This document shows, in pieces, positions 17,186 to 24,453 of a stretch of 64,000 nt of DNA. Location of the stretch: assembly GCA_029260755.1 (NCBI GenBank), contig JAJDCQ010000168.1, positions 1 through 64,000 of the forward strand, read 5' to 3'. Every line of letters starts with the position of its first letter. Within the stretch, counting starts at the first letter, position 1. This stretch comes from Planctomycetota bacterium. Lineage in GTDB: Bacteria > Planctomycetota > J058 > JAJDCQ01. Position numbers and translations under genes: made by a program. The notes under the pieces are model-generated. The model had not been told where the DNA came from. It made no database searches and worked only from the letters and a program-made list of their open reading frames with translations.

Positions 17186-17400
17186 CGACGTATCTCACGC
17201 AGAACCTCTGCGGCCTCTGCGTGAACACGAGAGCTCGGCGACGCCCGAATCAATCCGTGTAATCCGCGTAATCCGCGGTCTCGTTCTTTCGGCGCAAGAA
17301 CGCGTGGAACCGCGGATTACGCGGATTGCGCGGACTGCGGACTGCGAGCTCGGAGCCATGGCCGGCTCCCGTTCCAGGAACGACGTATCTCACGCCGACG
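17186..17400. repeat. composite intergenic inverted repeat, copy 2
   Basis: This fills most of the 315-bp gap between the porin and pstS. A CACGCAGA...CTGCGTG hairpin at about 17198-17224 is followed by AATCCGTGTAATCCGCG at 17252-17268. Its inverted partner ACCGCGGATTACGCGGATT is at 17309-17327, giving a long stem around a loop of about 30 bases. A GTTCC-A-GGAAC palindrome lies at about 17371-17381. CGACGTATCTCACGC occurs at both ends (about 17187 and 17382), flanking the structure as a direct repeat. The block from about 17232 to 17280 matches the reverse complement of about 33495-33553. Confidence 0.75.
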
Positions 17401-17427
17401 TCGGCTTCGACAGGGATTTCGCCGGGA

Positions 17428-17457
17428 TTCACGACCTCTTCACACGGTTCGGATACC
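17428..17457 (+). promoter_or_regulatory. Pho-box-like repeat and possible promoter of pstS
   Basis: TTCAC occurs at 17428-17432 and again at 17439-17443, exactly 11 bp apart. GATACC at 17452-17457 is a weak -10. This is the only spacer sequence before pstS not taken up by the palindromic repeat. Confidence 0.4.
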
Positions 17458-17498
17458 AAGGAGGCGTCCACCGAATCGAAGAGGAGAGTGAGTCCAAG

Positions 17499-18524
17499 AT
17501 GACCTTCCAATCACGCTGCATCGCGCTGGCCGTCGGCCTCGCGACCAGTCTCGCCTCGACCGGCTGCCCCGCCGAGAACGGCGCGGGCGGCCCCGCCTCG
17601 GCCGACGCCCTCGAGGGCAAGGTTCAGATCGACGGCAGCAGCACCGTCTACCCGATCACCGAGGCCGTCGCCGAGGAGTTCCGCGCGCCCCAGCCGAAGA
17701 TCGCCCTCAGCATCGGGATCTCGGGCACCGGCGGCGGCTTCAAGAAGTTCGTCCTCGGCGAGACCGACATCAACGACGCGAGCCGGACGATCAAGGACTC
17801 CGAGGCGGAGAAGTGCAGGGCCGCCGGAATCGAGTTCATCGAGATCCCGGTCGCCTACGACGGCCTCAGCGTGGTCGTGAACAAGGATGCCGACTGGCTC
17901 GACACGATCACCGTCGCCGAGCTGAACGCGATCTGGAAGCCCGAGAGCACCGTCACGAAGTGGAGCGACGTCCGCGACGGGTGGCCCGACGTCGAGCTCA
18001 AGCTCTACGGCCCCGGCGTCGACTCGGGCACGTTCGACTACTTCACCGAGGCGATCAACGGCAAGAGCCAGCGGTGTCGGAGCGACTTCACCCAGAGCGA
18101 GGATGACAACGTCCTCGTTCAGGGCGTCGCCGGCGACCGGTATGCCCTCGGATTCTTCGGCTTCGCCTACTACGCCGAGAACAAGGACAAGATCAAGCTG
18201 CTGAAGGTCGACGGCGGCACCGGCACCGGCGTGGCGCCGTCCGAGAAGACGATCAACGACGGCACCTACGCCCCGCTCTCGCGGCCGCTGTTCATCTACG
18301 TGAGCAAGAAGGCCGCCGATCGCCCCGAGGTCGTGGCGTTCGTCGACTTCTATCTCGCCAACGCCGCGGAGCTCTCGGCCGACGTCGGCTACGTCGCGCT
18401 GCCGGAGAAGGCGTACGAGCTCGCGAAGACGCGCTTCGAGAAGCGGATCACCGGATCGGTCTTCGCTCACGTCGAGGCCGGCCGGGATCTCCTCGAGGTC
18501 CTGGGCGCCGGGCTCGCCAACTAG
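17499..18524 (+). CDS. pstS: phosphate ABC transporter, substrate-binding lipoprotein
   Basis: 341 aa from the ATG at 17499, with GAGGAGAG upstream. A short hydrophobic signal ends in the lipobox-like ASTGC, so the mature protein is probably lipid-anchored in the periplasm. The phosphate-binding motifs of the PstS family are present: [42 protein letters not shown], the [13 protein letters not shown] loop and the LGFFGFAYY segment. It delivers phosphate to PstCA. First gene of the pstSCAB-phoU run; the composite repeat lies directly upstream. Confidence 0.96.
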   Translation: MTFQSRCIALAVGLATSLASTGCPAENGAGGPASADALEGKVQIDGSSTVYPITEAVAEEFRAPQPKIALSIGISGTGGGFKKFVLGETDINDASRTIKDSEAEKCRAAGIEFIEIPVAYDGLSVVVNKDADWLDTITVAELNAIWKPESTVTKWSDVRDGWPDVELKLYGPGVDSGTFDYFTEAINGKSQRCRSDFTQSEDDNVLVQGVAGDRYALGFFGFAYYAENKDKIKLLKVDGGTGTGVAPSEKTINDGTYAPLSRPLFIYVSKKAADRPEVVAFVDFYLANAAELSADVGYVALPEKAYELAKTRFEKRITGSVFAHVEAGRDLLEVLGAGLAN

Positions 18525-18535
18525 CCGAGGCGAGT

Positions 18536-19441
18536 GTGACCGAGCCGCCGAGCCTCCACCGCTCCCGGTCGATCCGACCCGTCGAGGACGGAGTCCGCGT
18601 GCTCCTCCTCGCCTGCGCCGTGTTGAGCGTGGTCACCACGGCGGCGATCGTGGTCGTCCTCACGACCGAGGCGGCCTCGTTCTTCCAGACGGTCTCGCCG
18701 ACCGAGTTCCTCTTCGGGACTCGGTGGGCGCCGCTCCTCGAGCCGACGTCCTACGGCGTCCTCCCGCTCGTCTGCGGGACGATGCTGATCGTGGCCGGCA
18801 CCGCCGTCGTGGCCCTTCCGATCGGTCTCGGGAGCGCGATCTACCTCTCCGAGTACGCGTCGGCGCGGTCTCGGAGCATCATCAAGCCGATCCTCGAGAT
18901 CCTCGCGGGCATCCCGACCGTCGTCTACGGCTACTTCGCGTTGACGTTCCTGACGCCCGCGATCCGCAACTTCGTCCAGGCCGAGGTGTTCAACGCCCTC
19001 TCCGCCTCGATCGTGGTCGGCGTGATGGTCCTGCCGATGGTCGCCTCGCTCTGCGACGACGCGCTCCGGGCGGTGCCGCAGTCGCTCCGGCAAGGCGCCT
19101 ACGCGCTCGGCGCGACCCGGTCCGAGGTGACGACCCGCGTCGTCGTCCCGGCGGCCCTCTCGGGGATCCTCGCCTCGTTCATCCTCGCGCTGAGCCGCGC
19201 GATCGGCGAGACGATGGCGGTCACCCTGGCCGCCGGCGCGACGCCGAATCTCACCGTCAACCCGCTCGAGAGCATCCAGACGATGACGGCGTTCATCGCG
19301 CAGGTGAGCACCGGCGACGCCGACGAGGACCGGATCGGCAAGACGATCTTCGCGGTCGCCGCGCTCCTCTTCACGATCACCCTCACGATGAACCTGATCA
19401 GCCACCGGATCATGAAGCGGTTCCGGGAGGTCTACGAATGA
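18536..19441 (+). CDS. pstC: phosphate ABC transporter permease PstC
   Basis: 301 aa, GTG start 11 bases after pstS. The sequence shows about six membrane helices and the binding-protein-dependent permease (EAA) loop [22 protein letters not shown] that docks the ATPase. [12 protein letters not shown] and the [15 protein letters not shown] segment are typical of PstC. It forms the membrane channel with PstA. The last codons overlap the start of pstA (ATGA), indicating translational coupling that keeps subunits at equal levels. Confidence 0.95.
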   Translation: MTEPPSLHRSRSIRPVEDGVRVLLLACAVLSVVTTAAIVVVLTTEAASFFQTVSPTEFLFGTRWAPLLEPTSYGVLPLVCGTMLIVAGTAVVALPIGLGSAIYLSEYASARSRSIIKPILEILAGIPTVVYGYFALTFLTPAIRNFVQAEVFNALSASIVVGVMVLPMVASLCDDALRAVPQSLRQGAYALGATRSEVTTRVVVPAALSGILASFILALSRAIGETMAVTLAAGATPNLTVNPLESIQTMTAFIAQVSTGDADEDRIGKTIFAVAALLFTITLTMNLISHRIMKRFREVYE

Positions 19442-20367
19442 GCGAGGTCGCTCTCGTGGAACATCGGGCGGACCCGCCCCGCGTTCCCGACGCCGCCTGG
19501 ACCGGCGAGCCCTCGGGCAACCTCCTCCGGCGCCACCTCCGGGCGGCGATCTTCCATCGGCTCTGTCAGGGGGCGACGTTCGTCGGCGTGGCCTTTCTCG
19601 CGGTGCTGCTCGTCCAGGTGGTCATCGAGGGATGGTCGTTCCTCGACCTCGACCTCCTGACGAGCCTGCCGTCGCGCAAGGCCGACAAGATGGGGATCAA
19701 GGCGTCGGTCGTCGGGACCCTCTGGGTGATCTCGTTCACCGCGCTGTTCAGCGTGCCGATCGGCATCGCCGCCGCCGTCTACCTCGAGGAGTACGCCCGC
19801 AAGGGGAGGCTCTCGACGATCATCCAGGTCAACATCAGCAACCTGGCCGGCGTCCCCTCGATCGTCTACGGGATCCTCGGCCTGGTCGTCTTCGTCCGCG
19901 CTCTCCAGATGGGCCACTCGATCCTGGCGGGGGCGTTCACCCTCAGCCTGCTGATCCTGCCCGTCATCATCATCGCCAGCCGCGAGGCGATCCGGGCGGT
20001 CCCGTCATCGGTCCGGCTGGCGGCGTTCGCGCTGGGGGCGACGCGCTGGCAGACGGTGCGGAGCCACGTGCTCCCGGCCGCTCTGCCGGGGATCCTCACC
20101 GGCGTGATCCTCGCGGTCTCGCGGGCGATCGGCGAGGCGGCGCCCCTGATCATCCTCGGCGTGCCGATCTACCACTCGATGATCCCGAGCGCGCCGACCG
20201 ACGACTTCACCGTCCTGCCCCTTCAGATCTACGAGATGGCGAAGCGGCCGCAGGCGGAGTTTCACCAGGTGGCGGCGGCCGCGATCGTCGTGCTGCTCAC
20301 GGTGCTGCTGCTGATGAACGCGACGGCGATCCTGATCCGCCATCGCTGGGAACGGCGAGTGATCTGA
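19438..20367 (+). CDS. pstA: phosphate ABC transporter permease PstA
   Basis: 309 aa from the ATG at 19438, overlapping the pstC stop. A soluble N-terminal tail of about 40 residues precedes six predicted helices. The EAA loop reads [22 protein letters not shown], and [15 protein letters not shown] and [14 protein letters not shown] match PstA. Pairs with PstC and PstB. Its stop overlaps the pstB start by one base. Confidence 0.95.
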   Translation: MSEVALVEHRADPPRVPDAAWTGEPSGNLLRRHLRAAIFHRLCQGATFVGVAFLAVLLVQVVIEGWSFLDLDLLTSLPSRKADKMGIKASVVGTLWVISFTALFSVPIGIAAAVYLEEYARKGRLSTIIQVNISNLAGVPSIVYGILGLVVFVRALQMGHSILAGAFTLSLLILPVIIIASREAIRAVPSSVRLAAFALGATRWQTVRSHVLPAALPGILTGVILAVSRAIGEAAPLIILGVPIYHSMIPSAPTDDFTVLPLQIYEMAKRPQAEFHQVAAAAIVVLLTVLLLMNATAILIRHRWERRVI

Positions 20368-21239
20368 TGATGACCGAGCTGGCGATCGACAGGGGTGCGT
20401 CCACCGCGGGCGAGGAACCGCCCGGGGAGGTCGTCGACGGCCGAGCGAGTGCGCGGGTGAGCGGACGGGTGCCCCCCTCTCCCCTCGACGCCCCGACGAT
20501 CATCTCGGTGAAGGACCTCTCGATCTTCTACGGCGACAACCAGGCGGTCTTCTCGGCGAGCCTCACCGTTCCCGAGAAGCGCATCACCGCGATCATCGGC
20601 CCGTCCGGCTGCGGCAAGAGCACCCTGCTGCGGACCCTCAACCGGATGAACGACTTCGTCGAGGGCGTTCGCATCGAGGGCGCCGTCGAGTACCGCGGCA
20701 CCGACCTCTACGACCCGAAGGTCGACCCGGTCGAGGTGCGACGGCAGATCGGCATGGTGTTCCAGAAGCCGAACCCGTTCCCCAAGTCGATCTACCGCAA
20801 CATCGCGTGGGGGCCGTCGATCAACGGCTACCAGGGCGACCTCGACGAGCTCGTGAAGAGCAGCCTCGAGAAGGCGGCCCTCTGGGACGAGGTGAAGGAC
20901 CGCCTCCACGACAGCGCCCTCGCCCTCTCCGGTGGCCAGCAGCAGCGTCTCTGCATCGCGCGCGCGCTCGCGATGGAGCCGGCCGTCATCCTCATGGACG
21001 AGCCGTGCAGCGCCCTCGATCCGGTCTCGACCTCGCGGATCGAGGATCTCCTCTTCGAGCTCAAGCAGCGCTACACGATCGTCATCGTGACCCACAACAT
21101 GCACCAGGCGGCGCGCGTCAGCGACCTGACGGCCTTCTTCGAGAACGGCCATCTGATCGAGCTCGGCGAGACGCAGCAGATCTTCACCCGGCCGCAGAAC
21201 CAGCGGACCGAGGAGTACGTCACCGGACGGTTCGGTTAG
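20367..21239 (+). CDS. pstB: phosphate ABC transporter ATPase PstB
   Basis: 290 aa, beginning at a pair of ATG codons (20367, 20370). A 45-residue variable N-terminus precedes the ATPase, longer than in most PstB proteins. Walker A is GPSGCGKST, the Q-loop region is [21 protein letters not shown] (characteristic of PstB), the signature is LSGGQQQR, Walker B is [13 protein letters not shown] and the switch His is in [13 protein letters not shown]. It powers phosphate import through PstCA. One-base overlap with pstA, eight bases before phoU. Confidence 0.96.
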   Translation: MMTELAIDRGASTAGEEPPGEVVDGRASARVSGRVPPSPLDAPTIISVKDLSIFYGDNQAVFSASLTVPEKRITAIIGPSGCGKSTLLRTLNRMNDFVEGVRIEGAVEYRGTDLYDPKVDPVEVRRQIGMVFQKPNPFPKSIYRNIAWGPSINGYQGDLDELVKSSLEKAALWDEVKDRLHDSALALSGGQQQRLCIARALAMEPAVILMDEPCSALDPVSTSRIEDLLFELKQRYTIVIVTHNMHQAARVSDLTAFFENGHLIELGETQQIFTRPQNQRTEEYVTGRFG

Positions 21240-21247
21240 GCAGAGAC

Positions 21248-21949
21248 ATGTCGAAGCATCTCCACCGCGATCTCGAGACGCTCAAGCGCGACATCCTCAC
21301 CATGGGGTCCATGGTCGAGGAGGCGCTCAACTGCGCGATCGTCGCCCTCATCGATCGGCGGGACGACCTCGCCGAGCAGGTGATGACGGGCGACGACGCC
21401 ATCGACGACATGGAGGTGGCGATCGAGGAGGACTGCCTCAAGATGCTCGCCCTGCACCAGCCGGTCGCGGCCGACCTCCGGTTCATCGTCGCGGTGATGA
21501 AGGTCAACAACGACCTCGAGCGGATGGGGGACGTCGCGATCAACATCTCCGAGCGGGCGAGGTACCTCGCGACCCACGACCCGATCGGCGTGCCGCTCGA
21601 CTTCCGGAAGATGGTCGACCGGGTCCGGCTGATGGTGCGTCAGAGCCTCGACGCGCTCGTCAACATGGACGCCTGGCTCGCCCGGACCGTCTGCGAGATG
21701 GACGACGAGGTCGACGCGGCGAACCGCGAGATGTACGTCGTGCTCCAGCGGATCATGAAGGAGCACCCCGACACGATCGAACGGGCCGTCCACACCCTCA
21801 GCTGCAGCCGTCACCTCGAGAGGATCGCCGACCTGGCGACCAACATTGCCGAGGATGTGGTCTTCATGGTGGAGGGCGAGATCATCCGCCACCGCTTCGA
21901 GGACTACCAGCGGCGAAACGAACTGAAGGGGTCAGGTCTCGGATATTAG
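21248..21949 (+). CDS. phoU: phosphate signalling protein PhoU with repeat-encoded C-terminus
   Basis: 233 aa. Two PhoU three-helix repeats are visible: residues about 10-105, with DLETLKRDILTMGSMVEEAL and MKVNNDLERMGDVAINISERA, and about 115-220, with SCSRHLERIADLATNIAEDVVFMVEGEIIRH. The E/DxxxD metal-site motifs (NDLERMGD, RHLERIAD) are intact. PhoU links PstB to PhoR and represses the Pho regulon when phosphate is plentiful. The last residues, KGSGLGY, and the stop codon are read from the left arm of the palindromic repeat that starts at 21925. The original C-terminus was therefore altered by insertion of the repeat, though no essential helix seems lost. Confidence 0.94.
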   Translation: MSKHLHRDLETLKRDILTMGSMVEEALNCAIVALIDRRDDLAEQVMTGDDAIDDMEVAIEEDCLKMLALHQPVAADLRFIVAVMKVNNDLERMGDVAINISERARYLATHDPIGVPLDFRKMVDRVRLMVRQSLDALVNMDAWLARTVCEMDDEVDAANREMYVVLQRIMKEHPDTIERAVHTLSCSRHLERIADLATNIAEDVVFMVEGEIIRHRFEDYQRRNELKGSGLGY

Positions 21950-22006
21950 CAATAGTGCGAACCGAACGGTTCGCACTCATGCGAAGATCCGAGACCTGAC
22001 CCCTTC
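21925..22006. repeat. palindromic repeat with GTCAGGTCTCGG arms, copy 1
   Basis: Perfect 20-base inverted arms at 21925-21944 and 21987-22006 enclose a second palindrome (GTGCGAACCG / CGGTTCGCAC) of about 22 bases. The same arms occur at 27993-28059 around a different inner palindrome. It lies between convergent genes and overlaps the end of phoU; as RNA it would form a very stable hairpin that could act as a terminator for both strands. Confidence 0.85.
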
Positions 22007-22021
22007 CTGGACCTCTGGCGT

Positions 22022-22939
22022 TCAGTCGCTCGTCCGCTCGTTCGCCGCATCCCGACTCAACCGGAAGACGAACGTCTCCCCGTCGATCAGGTCGATCCGG
22101 CCCGAGCTGAAGAGCACGTTCACCTGCTCCTCGTGGTTTCCGAACTTGTCCCACAGCACTGGCGTGTCGTCGATCGTTCCGAACGCCGCCGTGCTGATGT
22201 AGTAGGACCGGGCGGTCGGCGACGCCGCGCCGGGGCACACGAGGTCGGCCGTGTCGAGGACGCCGTCGGCGAGCATCGCCTCGATGACTTCCTTGATCGG
22301 CCGCCCGTCGAGCTCGGGGTGGGCGGAGAGATGGGTGAGCAGCTCGTGGCGGAGCCGCTCGAGCTTGGACTGACAGCGGCTCGCCCGGCGCGCGTCGAGC
22401 GCCTCGGTGAACGCGGGGTAGAAGTAGACGGTGAACGTCCCGCAGAGAATGAACATGAACGCGGCCGCCACCACCTGGGCGGCGAGGCGGGCGAGGATCC
22501 CCGCGCGGGCCGGGCGGGCGACGGGGACGCCGTCGTCGCCGACGCCGATCGGGGCGGTGAGGATCCGGAGCGTCTCGCTCGGGGCGGGCACGGCGACGTA
22601 GCCCGACGGCTTCGACTCGGGCGGGGCGCTCGTCGCGACGGTTCGGCCATCGGCGACGGCGTTCGCCGCGTCGTCGGACGTCTCTTCGTGGGGCGCCGAG
22701 ACGACCGCGGCGGCGAGGGCCGCGTCGAGCGTTCGCGCGACGAGGTCGCTCGGGGGCGGGTCGACCTTCCAGTCGTCGAGGCCGAGCCGCGTCGTCTCGA
22801 TCGACTCGCGGAGCCGCGCGCAGCGCTCGCAGTCGGCGAGGTGGGCCGCGCCGCTCGGATCGAGCTCCGCCGCTCCTCCGCCGGGAGTGACCGCGGCGAG
22901 CAGCGCGCCCACCACCTGTTCACAGGCCTCGGACTTCAC
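22022..22939 (-). CDS. zinc anti-sigma factor fused to an H-X9-DG-like pseudopilin domain
   Basis: 305 aa. The GTG start at 22939 overlaps the sigma-factor stop (GTGA). The N-terminus has the zinc anti-sigma signature HLADCERC (H-x3-C-x2-C). A Pro/Ala-rich linker leads to one membrane helix, about residues 165-188 (AAQVVAAAFMFILCGTFTVYF). The region after it resembles the prepilin-associated H-X9-DG domain that is abundant in Planctomycetota. It has CQSKLERLRHELLTHLSAHPELDG just after the helix, then LVCPG, and finally DTPVLWDKFGNH followed by NVLFSSGR, which is H-x9-SG instead of H-x9-DG. Expected role: holds the ECF sigma at the membrane until an envelope signal releases it. The domain assignment of the C-terminus is my pattern reading, not a profile result. 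Confidence 0.8.
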   Translation of the reverse strand: MKSEACEQVVGALLAAVTPGGGAAELDPSGAAHLADCERCARLRESIETTRLGLDDWKVDPPPSDLVARTLDAALAAAVVSAPHEETSDDAANAVADGRTVATSAPPESKPSGYVAVPAPSETLRILTAPIGVGDDGVPVARPARAGILARLAAQVVAAAFMFILCGTFTVYFYPAFTEALDARRASRCQSKLERLRHELLTHLSAHPELDGRPIKEVIEAMLADGVLDTADLVCPGAASPTARSYYISTAAFGTIDDTPVLWDKFGNHEEQVNVLFSSGRIDLIDGETFVFRLSRDAANERTSD

Positions 22940-23673
22940 CGAACTTCCTCCACGCGCGCCGCGCTTCTCCGGGCGCGCTCCTGCGTGACCACGAGCACCA
23001 GCTTCGCCAGCGCGTTGTGGATCCGCGACTTCACGGTGCCGAGGGGAATCTCCAGGACCTCGGCCACCTCGTCGTACCTCAACCCTTCGAAGTAGAACAT
23101 CACGAGCGCATCGCGCCCCTTGCCGGGCAGTCGATCGACCGCCCCTCGAATGAGCTCCGCGTCCTCGCCCCGCGCCGCCGCGTGGCTCGGGCACTCGGCG
23201 GCGCTCGCGATCAGCTCGCCGATGCTCACCTCGCCGCCGCCGCCATCCCCGCCGCTCCTCGCGTCGAGGCTCACCCGCGGCTCGCGCTTGGTCCGGCGGA
23301 ACGAGTTCCGCGCCTGATTGAGGGCGATCCGGTAGAGCCATGGTCGGAACGGACGGTCCTCGTCGTAGCGTCCGATGCCTTTCATCACGCGGATGAACGT
23401 CTCCTGGAAGACGTCGTCGGCGGTGTGGCTGTCGCCGGTCACCCGGGTGAGGAAGCCGTGGAGCGGGCGCTCGTATCGCTCGACGAGCGCCCGAAACGCT
23501 CCGCCGTCCCCGGTCTTCACCGCGGCGGCGAGCTCCTCGTCGCTCCTCGGGGCGTCCGGCATCCACTCCCTCGTTCCGGGTCGCGTCCGGGGTGGCTCGC
23601 CGGTCGACGAGCGCTCATCCCCAGATGCTGACTGCGGTAACGTGAGCGTAGCCGGGTCCATCAGCGTCTTCAA
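22936..23673 (-). CDS. ECF-family RNA polymerase sigma factor
   Basis: 245 aa from a TTG at 23673 (GGAG five bases upstream) or 241 aa from the ATG at 23661; conserved sequence begins around residue 45. Region 2 is recognisable as LVERYERPLHGFLTRVTGDSHTADDVFQETFIRVMKGIGRYDEDRPFRPWLYRIALNQARNSFRR. Region 4 reads LPGKGRDALVMFYFEGLRYDEVAEVLEIPLGTVKSRIHNALAKL. No region 3 or extra C-terminal domain. It directs RNA polymerase to a small regulon under control of the anti-sigma factor encoded immediately downstream with a four-base overlap. Confidence 0.93.
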   Translation of the reverse strand: MKTLMDPATLTLPQSASGDERSSTGEPPRTRPGTREWMPDAPRSDEELAAAVKTGDGGAFRALVERYERPLHGFLTRVTGDSHTADDVFQETFIRVMKGIGRYDEDRPFRPWLYRIALNQARNSFRRTKREPRVSLDARSGGDGGGGEVSIGELIASAAECPSHAAARGEDAELIRGAVDRLPGKGRDALVMFYFEGLRYDEVAEVLEIPLGTVKSRIHNALAKLVLVVTQERARRSAARVEEVR

Positions 23674-23716
23674 CGTGCTCCGACCCCCGGGAGCCCCCTG
23701 GCTTCCCTGCCGTCCT

Positions 23717-23743
23717 GTAACCGGGCCGGCGCGATCGGGTTCA
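23717..23743 (-). promoter_or_regulatory. possible ECF-type autoregulatory promoter
   Basis: On the minus strand TGAACCC (23743-23737) and GGTTAC (23722-23717) are 14 bp apart. A GAAC -35 is the usual ECF hallmark, and ECF sigma factors often drive their own operon. Transcription would begin about 35 bases before the sigma start codon. Confidence 0.3.
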
Positions 23744-23789
23744 GGTCGGATCCGGCGCGGTCCCGATGTTGGGGAAGCGGTCGGGTTCG

Positions 23790-24347
23790 TCAGCGGGGAT
23801 TCGCCAGGATCAAGGCAGCCGCCGCCGGCAGGTCATCGGCGACCGACTCGGGGACCGGCTGGTCGCGCAGCGCCGCGAGCTCCGCCTCGCCCTTGCCCGT
23901 CCGCACCAGGATCGGCGCGACGCCGACGGCGCGGGCGGCGGCGAGGTCTCGGAGTGCGTCGCCGATGAGGAAGGACCGGGCGAGGGCGATCCCGTGCTCC
24001 TCGGCCGCTCTCTCGAGCATCCCCGGACGGGGCTTCCGGCAGGCGCAGTCGTCGTCCGGCCCGTGAGGACAGTGGTAGACCGCCTCGACCGGGCCTCCGG
24101 CCGCCGCCGCTTCGCGGGTGAGCCGCGCGTGGATCCGGTCGAGCTCATCGGGTTCGAGGAATCCGCGCGCGATGGCCGACTGGTTCGTCACGACGAAGAG
24201 CGGCAGCCCCGCCCGGGCGAGCGTGGCAAGCGCCGCGAGCGCCCCCGGAAGCCACCGCCACTCCGCCGCGGTCCGGGGGGAGCGCGGCTGCTCGTCGTTG
24301 AGGACGCCGTCCCGGTCGAGGAAGACGGCCGGTCGCGATGTTCGCAT
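23790..24347 (-). CDS. gmhB: HAD phosphatase, GmhB-like (heptose bisphosphate phosphatase)
   Basis: 185 aa. HAD motif I is FLDRDGVLND, motif II VVTNQSAIARG, Lys motif CRKPRPGM and motif IV FLIGDALRD. The cysteine/histidine loop YHCPHGPDDDCACRK is the zinc site that separates GmhB and the histidinol-phosphatase domain of HisB from other HAD enzymes. GmhB removes the C7 phosphate of D-glycero-D-manno-heptose 1,7-bisphosphate in LPS inner-core precursor synthesis. HisB-N is the alternative, but there is no histidine gene nearby while two GT4 transferases are in the window. It supports an LPS-bearing diderm host. Same strand as the sigma gene, 116 bases upstream of it. Confidence 0.85.
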   Translation of the reverse strand: MRTSRPAVFLDRDGVLNDEQPRSPRTAAEWRWLPGALAALATLARAGLPLFVVTNQSAIARGFLEPDELDRIHARLTREAAAAGGPVEAVYHCPHGPDDDCACRKPRPGMLERAAEEHGIALARSFLIGDALRDLAAARAVGVAPILVRTGKGEAELAALRDQPVPESVADDLPAAAALILANPR

Positions 24348-24453
24348 CGAGTTCGCTCGCGGGGTGTTCGACCGGAACCAAATCCGGCCCGGCGCGTTAT
24401 TCTACCGGGAACGCCCCGGCGGGGGGCGCCGGTTCGCCTGGCTCGGAGGCACG

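Noticed and set aside
21925-22006. Repeat hairpin considered only as an intrinsic terminator
   Set aside because: It has no T-run, and identical arms occur elsewhere around a different core, so a repeat family explains it better, although it may also stop transcription.
22000-24400. Possible phage or defence island near the sigma/anti-sigma genes
   Set aside because: No nuclease, integrase, restriction or toxin-like gene is found; all genes are ordinary envelope or regulatory functions.
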